A stretch of 6,895 nt of DNA, from the NCBI GenBank assembly GCA_021604265.1, contig BQIY01000115.1:1-6895 (forward strand), given 5' to 3'. Of the stretch, positions 1 through 5,597 are shown piece by piece. Source of the stretch: Nitrospirales bacterium (GTDB taxonomy: Bacteria > Nitrospirota > Nitrospiria > Nitrospirales > UBA8639). How positions within the stretch are numbered: position 1 is the stretch's first letter; every line of letters starts with the position of its first letter. The notes below the pieces were generated by a model. That model did not search any database. It was given only the letters and a program-made list of their open reading frames with translations, and was not told the origin of the DNA. The position numbers and the translations under genes are program-made.

Positions 1-215
1 AAGATCATCCGCAAGTCATTTTACGGTTTCGAGTCATGCCATCAGGCGACGTCATCAATCTTGGCATTAAACAGGGGTCCGGAAACGGATATTATGATGC
101 GGCGGCCAAACGAGCTGTCAAAGCCGCAAGTCCGCTCCCTCCCTTCCCAAAAGATATGAATTCATCATATCTCGACGTTCTTTATAAATTTAGAATAGGA
201 GAGTCTCTCTCATGA
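1..215 (+). CDS. TolA/TonB-family C-terminal domain protein (3' end only)
   Basis: This is the last 70 codons of a gene that begins before the window; the first complete codon is at base 3 and the TGA stop is at 213-215. The translation has the features of the TonB C-terminal fold: a strand with VILRFRV, a PSGDV turn, then an SGN-x-YYDAAAKRAVKAA helix, the PLPPFP segment and a final strand YKFRIG. This is the periplasmic domain by which TonB or TolA contacts its partners. Because tolB follows directly, a TolA role is most likely: an inner-membrane-anchored protein that passes proton-motive energy from TolQR to TolB and Pal. Enterobacterial TolA domain III looks different, and TonB-like domains in the TolA position are common outside gammaproteobacteria, so I leave the symbol open. 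The stop overlaps the tolB start as ATGA, which suggests translational coupling. The membrane anchor and middle region are outside the window. Confidence 0.85.
   Translation, partial: DHPQVILRFRVMPSGDVINLGIKQGSGNGYYDAAAKRAVKAASPLPPFPKDMNSSYLDVLYKFRIGESLS
197..203 (+). promoter_or_regulatory. Shine-Dalgarno site of tolB
   Basis: AGGAGAG lies inside the end of the upstream gene, 8 bases before the ATG at 212. It is a strong ribosome binding site and fixes the tolB start despite the overlap with the upstream stop codon. Confidence 0.75.
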
Positions 216-1561
216 CTCGAATTGTCATCAGCCTCATTCTCTTTCTTACTGTACTGACCGTTGGGAAAATCTGGATGATCCCCCCCTCTCTTGCTCAAGA
301 CGCACTTCTCGAAGCCTCACGATCAGACTTTCAACGCATTCCAATCTGGGTCATGCAATTTGGGAGCGGCAACATAGATGGCGCAACATCCCCCAAGATT
401 CACCAGCAAGTCGTGCCTGTCCTCAAAGCAGACCTCACGCGATCCCAGATATTTTCCCCTGTCGACCTTCCTCTCACCCCTGGGAAATTTTCTGAAAGTC
501 AGTGTGTCGGCCCAGAGAATCACGCTGAAGCGTCAAACCAAGGGGTGACTGTTTCGACGTGGGGACGGGTGGGAGTTGGTCGAACAGAAAGTAGTGGAAT
601 GGGCCTGGTGTTTGACGCCTGCGCGCATGATTCGGGCACAAAAGAGTTTCTTCTTGGGAAACGGTACTTTTCTCTCAAAGTGACGGATCCCCTTGTCCGT
701 CTAATGGCGCATCGGTGGGCCGATGAACTGGTCTATCGTTATACCGGAGAGCCAGGGATCGCGAGAACCAAAATCTCCTATGTGTCAGAAGAAGGCAATG
801 GACGAGAACTCTTTGTGATGGATTACGACGGGTATGGCCCGCAGCAGGTCACAGCAGATGGATTTTTAAACCTGATGCCCACATGGGCTCCCGATCGAAA
901 ATCCTTAGTGTACACGGCCTATCGTGAACGAAAACAACAAATCCTCCAGCGAACCTTATCCTCAGGGAAGGAACAGGTCTTGGTTGAGCCAGCCAGCTTG
1001 AATATTACACCGGTGTTTTCTCCTAATGGAAAACAACTCAGCTATGCCTCGGCTCAAGAAGGAAATTCGGACATATTTACTCTGAATCTCGAGACCAAGG
1101 ACATCCAGCAACTGACCTCGCATCGAAGTGCCGATCTTTCGCCTTCTTGGTCGCCGGACGGGCGAAAAATCGCTTTTACCTCCGATCGTGGAGGGCGTCC
1201 GCAAATCTATCTCATGGATGCAGATGGATCAAATATACGGCGATTGACGTTTAAAGGTGATTATAATGCCGCCCCAACGTGGTCACCCCGTGGCGATTGG
1301 ATTGCATTTGTGTGTAGAATTTCAGGAGAAGGGTTTAAGCTGTGCCGCATGACGCCGGATGGGAGTCGGTACGTGCAGATCACATCGGGACAAAGTATTG
1401 ACGATTCCCCGTCATGGTCCCCCAACGGTCGGCACTTGGCGTTTAGCTCAATACGAAGAGGAAAAAGTCATATTTATATTATTAACAGTGACGGAACAGG
1501 AATAGAACAGATAACATCAGGTGGAACTCATCACAGTTCTCCTGCATGGTCACCATTGTGA
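212..1561 (+). CDS. tolB: Tol-Pal system beta-propeller protein TolB
   Basis: The 449-residue product is close to the usual TolB length (about 430). Residues 1-28 look like a signal peptide: a short basic start, a hydrophobic stretch from about residue 4 to 17, and a plausible cleavage after SLA (26-28), so the mature protein is periplasmic. Residues about 40-180 match the TolB N-terminal domain: RIPIWVMQF, then ADLTRSQIFSPVD, then the helix with HRWADELVYRYTGEPG. Residues about 185-449 form a six-bladed PD40-type propeller with repeated SYVSEE...LFVMDYDG, SPNGKQLSYAS, SPDGRKIAFTSDRGGRPQIYLMDADG and SPNGRHLAFSS motifs. It ends in PAWSPL, as E. coli TolB ends in PAWSPYL. TolB binds Pal through the propeller and TolA through its N-terminus, and helps outer-membrane constriction at division. 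Four cysteines (98, 137, 368, 378) could make two disulfides. The preceding gene overlaps by 4 bases and pal follows after 47. Confidence 0.96.
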   Translation: MTRIVISLILFLTVLTVGKIWMIPPSLAQDALLEASRSDFQRIPIWVMQFGSGNIDGATSPKIHQQVVPVLKADLTRSQIFSPVDLPLTPGKFSESQCVGPENHAEASNQGVTVSTWGRVGVGRTESSGMGLVFDACAHDSGTKEFLLGKRYFSLKVTDPLVRLMAHRWADELVYRYTGEPGIARTKISYVSEEGNGRELFVMDYDGYGPQQVTADGFLNLMPTWAPDRKSLVYTAYRERKQQILQRTLSSGKEQVLVEPASLNITPVFSPNGKQLSYASAQEGNSDIFTLNLETKDIQQLTSHRSADLSPSWSPDGRKIAFTSDRGGRPQIYLMDADGSNIRRLTFKGDYNAAPTWSPRGDWIAFVCRISGEGFKLCRMTPDGSRYVQITSGQSIDDSPSWSPNGRHLAFSSIRRGKSHIYIINSDGTGIEQITSGGTHHSSPAWSPL

Positions 1562-1592
1562 CCGCCTTTCAGCCATCGGAGTGATCTTCAGA

Positions 1593-1600
1593 AAAAGGAG
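1593..1600 (+). promoter_or_regulatory. Shine-Dalgarno site of pal
   Basis: AAAAGGAG lies 8 bases before the ATG at 1609, within the 47-base gap after tolB. It supports this start, which also gives a proper lipoprotein signal peptide. No promoter or terminator is visible in the gap, so pal is probably co-transcribed with tolB. Confidence 0.7.
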
Positions 1601-1608
1601 CACAGATT

Positions 1609-2592
1609 ATGCGTCCAACGTCTCACACATCATCGATCATACTTATTTTAGGCATATTGTTCCTCATCAGTGCTGGTTGCGGAAAAAAACACCTCCACGT
1701 TTCGACGATGTCAGGGTCGCCTGGCGAAGAAGAAGTCGCCATGGACCTCGACACGTCTGACGATCAGAGTGGCATGGAGCATTCAGGGCTCGATGAAGCA
1801 GGGCTGGGAAATCAAGAGGTGAACAATACCGCCTCTTCAACCAATGACCTTGAGCCCCTGGATTTCACTCATGACGTCGCGCCGTTAGAGCAAGCGTCAG
1901 ACTCCCAATCAGAGAACGACCTGTTTGCGGGACTCGATGATGGAACACCGTCCTCTGACAATCACGGACAAGGATTCGAAGACCCGGGACAAGAAATTCA
2001 ATCGCAATCGCCTTCATTCGACGATGGACTTGCGGACTCGAGTCTAAGCAATTCCGCTTCCGACGACCTCCCTCCGCTTGTTGCATTCGATACCCCAAAT
2101 GACTCAGGCACGTCAGCATTTGGAGATCACAACGGAGAGTCCGCGTTGCCGATCGAAAAAATGCCAGGAAATATCGCTGTCGCCAAAGCTAACCCGTCTG
2201 ATACATTTGGTGAGCAATTCAAAAAAATCAAAGCTGAAGAAGCCGCAACCCTGGCAGCTGGCCTCACTGACGTCTTTTTTGAGTTTGACAGCTGGACACT
2301 GACCTCAGAAGGGCGGCACGCATTAGAACAAGGCGCCGAGTGGCTTCAAGAAACCAATACCGCCAAACTCTTGGTTGAAGGCCATTGCGACACTCGAGGC
2401 ACACAAGCGTACAACCTGGTCTTAGGGAAAAAACGGGCGGGAGCTATTCGTGACTATCTGGTCGAACTGGGGGTCACCCCGGAGCGAGTGTCCATCATTT
2501 CGTATGGACAAGATAAACCATTTTGCTCAGACTCCACAGAAGTCTGCTATCAGCTGAATCGCCGAGGACATTTACTTGTTCAAAACCCTTAA
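1609..2592 (+). CDS. pal: Peptidoglycan-associated lipoprotein Pal with long acidic tether
   Basis: The 327-residue product is almost twice the length of E. coli Pal (173). Residues 1-23 are a lipoprotein signal peptide with lipobox S-A-G-C24. Ser at -3 is less common than Leu but is allowed, and Gly at +2 fits outer-membrane retention. Residues about 28-183 are a low-complexity tether rich in Asp, Glu, Ser, Gly and Asn that contains no Lys or Arg. Residues about 217-327 are an OmpA-like domain: TDVFFEFDSWTLTSEG, then VEGHCDTRGTQAYN, LGKKRA, VSIISYG and a closing NRRGHLLV. Asp261 and Arg276 occupy the positions that bind diaminopimelate in this fold, so peptidoglycan binding should be intact. 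Cys306 and Cys313 form the CxxxxxxC seen before NRR in many non-enterobacterial Pal proteins. Pal anchors the outer membrane to the wall and is released by TolB. The tether is the main oddity. Confidence 0.95.
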   Translation: MRPTSHTSSIILILGILFLISAGCGKKHLHVSTMSGSPGEEEVAMDLDTSDDQSGMEHSGLDEAGLGNQEVNNTASSTNDLEPLDFTHDVAPLEQASDSQSENDLFAGLDDGTPSSDNHGQGFEDPGQEIQSQSPSFDDGLADSSLSNSASDDLPPLVAFDTPNDSGTSAFGDHNGESALPIEKMPGNIAVAKANPSDTFGEQFKKIKAEEAATLAAGLTDVFFEFDSWTLTSEGRHALEQGAEWLQETNTAKLLVEGHCDTRGTQAYNLVLGKKRAGAIRDYLVELGVTPERVSIISYGQDKPFCSDSTEVCYQLNRRGHLLVQNP

Positions 2593-2610
2593 TATCTTCG
2601 AGCCTATAGT

Positions 2611-2614
2611 GGAG
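2611..2614 (+). promoter_or_regulatory. Probable Shine-Dalgarno site of the coiled-coil lipoprotein gene
   Basis: GGAG ends 12 bases before the ATG at 2627. This is a little far, and the next ATG, at 2630, is even farther, so the upstream ATG is preferred. The 34-base gap after pal holds nothing else recognisable, which points to co-transcription with pal. Confidence 0.5.
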
Positions 2615-2626
2615 TAATACGCACTT

Positions 2627-4432
2627 ATGATGAACTCGATCATGATCCCTGCTCACTCGTGTCGGCCTTTGCCCACCCCTTATTCTTATCTTGTCGGCCT
2701 CGCGGTCATCTTTTGGGCACTGCTATTTTCCGGATGTGTGGCGCAAAAGGCCGACCTTGCACGAGTGCAGAAGGATTTGGAAGATCAGATCAGACAGTTA
2801 AATCAAGATAAGCAGGAGCTCGAGACAATCATCGCCACTAATAGGGAAGATGCCGAAACATTACAGACTCAACAAAGTGCGGCCATGAAAGACTTATTTC
2901 GTGCACGTGCTGAAATACGGCAAGAACTCAAAGCGTTACGAGAGGCCGACCTCACGACTTTGACTGGAGACATTGAAGAAATTAACTTTCGGTTAAAGAA
3001 CATCCGACAAGATCTCGAATCGCAAACGTCTCAGGCCGATGATCGATTTCAAGCGCTGGAAACAAAAGTTGATGAGCACCAAACGACGCTAGGCTCCCAA
3101 ACAGGTTCGACTCAAGATCAATTAACTGCATTAATCCAACAGATCGACGAAGATAGTCAAACCCGCAACCAACAGCTCTCTGACTTCCAGACCTCTCTCT
3201 CCTCTTTCAAAGATTCGATGGAAGGGCTTGGCAGTCAACTGGTTCAGGAAACGGAACGAGCCAGTCAAGCGGATACTGAGTTACGTCATCAATTGGATAG
3301 TCAATTCACCTCACTAGACACAGAGGTGCAGACTCAAAAAACCAATCTCCAGGACGTGTCCGAGTCTGTTGAACAAATCCGTGGAGCACTGGAACAGTCC
3401 GGCACGCTTGTCGGCGGACAGGTCACGACAATGGAAACCAACCTCAAGCAACTCGAAACCCATGTGAATTCGCTTACGGAAAAATTAAATGCCGACACCC
3501 AAGCCTTACGGGGGTACTTAGAGAAAGATGTCAAAGCCAGTCTCAATACCATGAATCAAACGCTGCAACGTCAGGTTGAAAATCTTGAAACTCAGACGCA
3601 CAGCAATACAGGACAAGTTGATGAATTAACGCAGTCGGTACGCTCACTCAAAGAAAAACAAGAATTTGTCGGAGGGCTTTTAGGTGAACGAGGTGACAAA
3701 TTCATGCAAGAGTCAGGGCGGTTAAACGAACGGCTGAACCTGATGGAATCCCATCAGTCCGACCTCACGCAAAAAATGGAAAGCAATACGCAAAGCGTAT
3801 CAAAACACCTTTCCGAGGTAAATTCGAGCGTCGCCTCCGTCACACAAGCCCTCGAGAATACCAATACCGCGTTGCTCACTCGACTTGAAAGTCAAGAGCA
3901 GAAAATTCATGATCTTTCAAAAACCATCGAAACGATCCAAAAAGTCAAAGGCGACCTTGAGACCAATCTCTCGACTCTGGAAATGACGTCCCAATCCTCA
4001 AGCGAAATGCGAAAAGCGTTACAAAAGATGAATGCACGCCTTCAGGAGCTTGAAGTGCATCAATCAGGGCTAGTCGGCAAACTGGATGCCGATGGACAAG
4101 CCATGAATAATCACCTCGCCGAGGTCAATGCCGGCATTCAGTCTGTGGCAGCCGCCTTGGAGCAAGTTGATAAAAACCTCCGATCAAAAATCTCTGCGCA
4201 AAGCAGAAAACTCAACCAAACCATGACGGCCTTCCAAAATACTCAAGGCTCATCGGAAGACTCACAAGCTAATATCGCGCATTTAAACCAGCTCACGAAA
4301 AGCCTCAATCAACTTCGAGAGGTCGTCACCACAATTGGAACGAAGCTCGGTGGGCGCGTCGATCAACATGAATCTCGATTGTCCGAATTAGCGAAACGCG
4401 TCAATCTTCTGAGCAGCCGTGGGAAGAAATAG
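2627..4432 (+). CDS. Long coiled-coil lipoprotein of unknown function in the tol-pal operon
   Basis: I do not recognise a named family. The 601-residue product starts with a long signal peptide: the hydrophobic stretch is about 21-34, and the lipobox is F-S-G-C37 with Val at +2, fitting an outer-membrane lipoprotein facing the periplasm. Everything after Cys37 has no proline, tryptophan or cysteine, has a single tyrosine (297), and is rich in Gln, Ser, Thr, Leu and Glu in heptad-like spacing, so it is predicted to be almost all helical coiled coil. From about residue 276 a unit of about 100 residues recurs, marked by L-E-x-H-x-x-x-L-x-x-K-L. The C-terminus is basic (RGKK). The gene sits between pal and cpoB, 34 bases after pal, so a role in the Tol-Pal machine is inferred, perhaps as a spacer or scaffold along the wall. 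It shares an LExxVDEH motif with CpoB. Automatic pipelines might call it SMC-like or a chromosome segregation protein; there are no ATPase motifs, so that would be misleading. Start choice among Met1, Met2 and Met6 is uncertain. Confidence 0.9.
   Translation: MMNSIMIPAHSCRPLPTPYSYLVGLAVIFWALLFSGCVAQKADLARVQKDLEDQIRQLNQDKQELETIIATNREDAETLQTQQSAAMKDLFRARAEIRQELKALREADLTTLTGDIEEINFRLKNIRQDLESQTSQADDRFQALETKVDEHQTTLGSQTGSTQDQLTALIQQIDEDSQTRNQQLSDFQTSLSSFKDSMEGLGSQLVQETERASQADTELRHQLDSQFTSLDTEVQTQKTNLQDVSESVEQIRGALEQSGTLVGGQVTTMETNLKQLETHVNSLTEKLNADTQALRGYLEKDVKASLNTMNQTLQRQVENLETQTHSNTGQVDELTQSVRSLKEKQEFVGGLLGERGDKFMQESGRLNERLNLMESHQSDLTQKMESNTQSVSKHLSEVNSSVASVTQALENTNTALLTRLESQEQKIHDLSKTIETIQKVKGDLETNLSTLEMTSQSSSEMRKALQKMNARLQELEVHQSGLVGKLDADGQAMNNHLAEVNAGIQSVAAALEQVDKNLRSKISAQSRKLNQTMTAFQNTQGSSEDSQANIAHLNQLTKSLNQLREVVTTIGTKLGGRVDQHESRLSELAKRVNLLSSRGKK
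3452..4411 (+). repeat. Tandem ~100-residue coiled-coil repeats within the lipoprotein gene
   Basis: Protein-level repeats cover residues about 276-595. Units begin near 276, 373 and 475, with a partial unit near 578. Their marker histidines are at 279, 376, 478 and 581, spaced 97, 102 and 103 residues. Shared pattern: H, then L four residues on, K-[LM] three to four later, a Q, and an [YH]-L pair (LETHVNSLTEKLNAD, SHQSDLTQKMESN, EVHQSGLVGKLDAD). The second and third units align furthest, through HLSEVNSSVASVTQALE and HLAEVNAGIQSVAAALE. DNA identity between units is clearly lower than the protein similarity, so the duplications look old. A weaker earlier unit may start near residue 146 (VDEHQTTL). 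Confidence 0.65.
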
Positions 4433-4463
4433 ACGCAAGTTTCTCTATTTTCCATCGTGTTTT

Positions 4464-4475
4464 GGCATGAATGCC
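4464..4475. repeat. Short inverted repeat after the coiled-coil gene
   Basis: GGCAT and ATGCC are separated by GA, 31 bases after the stop codon at 4430-4432. With so small a loop only about four pairs could form in RNA, and there is no T tract afterwards, so this is not a convincing terminator. It could be a protein binding site or chance. Confidence 0.3.
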
Positions 4476-4501
4476 TCAATCCTTGAACAAAGCAAGGTAG
4501 G

Positions 4502-4530
4502 GAGCCCTCTGCCATCCAATTGAGAGCCCT
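4502..4530. repeat. Direct repeat GAGCCCT x2 spaced 22 bases
   Basis: GAGCCCT occurs at 4502-4508 and again at 4524-4530, and the next two bases are CT in the first copy and TT in the second. The start-to-start distance of 22 bases is about two helical turns, and the copies end 20 bases before an extended -10 candidate. This arrangement would fit a dimeric regulator bound to one face of the DNA, but seven-base repeats also arise by chance, so this is only suggestive. Confidence 0.25.
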
Positions 4531-4548
4531 TTCTCTTTCTCATTTCTC

Positions 4549-4600
4549 CTGCTAAAATCTTTATATACGGGCCATTTTTCATAAGGCCAGCAGTTTTTTT
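4549..4600 (+). terminator. Weak hairpin with T7 tract upstream of cpoB (possible attenuator)
   Basis: GGCC at 4570-4573 can pair with GGCC at 4585-4588 across an 11-base loop. Directly after it, AGCAG (4589-4593) can pair with CTGCT (4549-4553), leaving a 16-base bulge on the left side. Seven T follow at 4594-4600. The stem is short and interrupted, so termination would be partial at best. The left outer arm overlaps the extended -10 candidate, so only read-through RNA from the upstream genes would carry the complete structure. Functional meaning is inference. Confidence 0.25.
4550..4558 (+). promoter_or_regulatory. Candidate extended -10 promoter for cpoB
   Basis: TGCTAAAAT matches an extended -10 element (TGn followed by a five-of-six match to TATAAT). 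No good -35 is found 16-18 bases upstream, where the sequence is a pyrimidine-rich tract, as is tolerated by extended -10 promoters. Transcription would start near 4565 and give a leader of about 55 bases before the ATG at 4620. The 169-base gap, much longer than the other gaps in this operon, makes an internal promoter plausible. Confidence 0.35.
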
Positions 4601-4610
4601 ATTGAATGAT

Positions 4611-4615
4611 GGTGA
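4611..4615 (+). promoter_or_regulatory. Shine-Dalgarno site deciding the cpoB start
   Basis: GGTGA ends 4 bases before the ATG at 4620 and can pair with the anti-Shine-Dalgarno end of 16S rRNA. The in-frame TTG at 4602 would add six residues but has only AAGG 15 bases upstream and sits right after the T7 tract, so the ATG at 4620 is preferred. Confidence 0.5.
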
Positions 4616-4619
4616 AAAA

Positions 4620-5531
4620 ATGAACCGTCAGCTAAACACATGCATTTATCAGGACCTCAGGATACTTGCCAGTGCGCTCTGCGTACTCCTAGGGCTAAGT
4701 GGATGTGCTGCCGATCTCAATCTTTCTGATATCAAAAAACAAGTCGAAATCTTAGAGACACAGCAGGGGGACTTCAAAAAACGCGAACAACAATACATCA
4801 ATCGAATTGAAACCCTGGAGTCACAAGTCGATGAACATGATTTCTTGGTAGGAGAGTTGATCAAGACCGAGGAAGAGGCAAGTGTGGACACCCGGAATTT
4901 ACTCGACAAACTTGAACGGACAAGTTCCAGCCTCCGGGAACAAATCGAGCAGTCTCGCGCATCGGCTCAACGGCGAGATCAAGATCTTTCCATTCGTGCT
5001 AAAGCCCTAGAATCCCGAATCGACAACATGCTTCAACAACAACGTACGGTTGCTGCTAAACCGGTGACTCTGCCTGATAAAAAGAAAAATTCTTCCAACC
5101 AGCAGCAGCCCAACCAAACTAAGAACCATGTCAATGGGCAAACTAAACAGGGTCCCAACAGTCAGGCGTCGGTTTTTCGCTCTGCATACAAAGTGTATTT
5201 GAATGGCCAATATGAACGGGCGACGGTCGAGTTCAGTCGATTTTTAAAGCAATATCCTACAGCCGTCTTAACCCCACAAGCATATTATTACCTCGGTGAC
5301 TCCCATTACATTCGAAAAGACTATGACGCCGCCACGCAAGCACTTCAGCATTTACTCCGAGAGTACCCAGAGAGCAAATATGTGTCAATCGCGTTATTAA
5401 AACTCGGTCTCGTCAAGAAGGAAAATGACCAAAAATCACAAGCGAAAGAGCTTTGGAGTCGTGTCATCCGCGAATATCCCGATTCGTCGGAAGCCGCTTT
5501 AGCTAAAGAGCAAATCGAAAAAGTCCAGTAA
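4620..5531 (+). CDS. cpoB: Cell division coordinator CpoB (YbgF), lipoprotein form
   Basis: With the ATG at 4620 the product has 303 residues; starting at the in-frame TTG 4602 gives 309. Residues 1-28 are a signal peptide ending in a good lipobox, L-S-G-C29, so this CpoB is probably lipid-anchored, whereas the E. coli protein is a soluble periplasmic one. Residues about 33-142 are a coiled coil, matching the trimerising N-terminal helix of the family. Residues about 143-182 are a flexible Lys/Asn/Gln-rich linker. Residues about 184-303 hold three TPR-like repeats: AYKVYLNGQYERATVEF to QYP, AYYYLGDSHYIRKDYDAA to EYP, and ALLKLGLVKKENDQKSQA to EYP, the typical C-terminal domain. In E. coli, CpoB links Tol-Pal to septal peptidoglycan synthesis by PBP1B and LpoB. 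The position downstream of pal fits the canonical operon even though another gene lies between. A candidate promoter and a weak hairpin precede it, so it may be separately controlled. Confidence 0.92.
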   Translation: MNRQLNTCIYQDLRILASALCVLLGLSGCAADLNLSDIKKQVEILETQQGDFKKREQQYINRIETLESQVDEHDFLVGELIKTEEEASVDTRNLLDKLERTSSSLREQIEQSRASAQRRDQDLSIRAKALESRIDNMLQQQRTVAAKPVTLPDKKKNSSNQQQPNQTKNHVNGQTKQGPNSQASVFRSAYKVYLNGQYERATVEFSRFLKQYPTAVLTPQAYYYLGDSHYIRKDYDAATQALQHLLREYPESKYVSIALLKLGLVKKENDQKSQAKELWSRVIREYPDSSEAALAKEQIEKVQ

Positions 5532-5597
5532 ATCACAAGACCAAAGACATTTCCATTCCTCATCTAACCTCGACCCTTCGTTACGACATCGAACATT
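5532..5597 (+). other. Gap between cpoB and mutL
   Basis: The 66 bases show no hairpin with a T tract, no convincing promoter and no purine-rich ribosome binding site in front of the mutL GTG. Read-through transcription from cpoB into mutL is therefore likely, with weak translation initiation of mutL. An in-frame stop at 5565-5567 limits how far upstream mutL can start. Confidence 0.5.

Noticed and set aside
962..1204. Antisense open frame within tolB, and similar antisense frames in the coiled-coil, cpoB and pal genes
   Set aside because: They are mirrors of well-supported coding regions, with no start signals or recognisable protein features.
1521..1760. Plus-strand open frame spanning the tolB-pal junction
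   Set aside because: It overlaps the end of tolB and the start of pal, both certain genes, lacks its own ribosome site and has an unstructured, His/Arg-rich translation.
2627..4432. SMC-like or chromosome segregation ATPase identity for the long coiled-coil protein
   Set aside because: There are no Walker motifs or hinge domain, and it has a lipoprotein signal peptide, so the likeness is only coiled-coil composition.
4463..4478. Possible sigma-54 promoter (TGGCATG)
   Set aside because: The TGGCATG half looks right but no GC element stands at the required distance for a -12 box.
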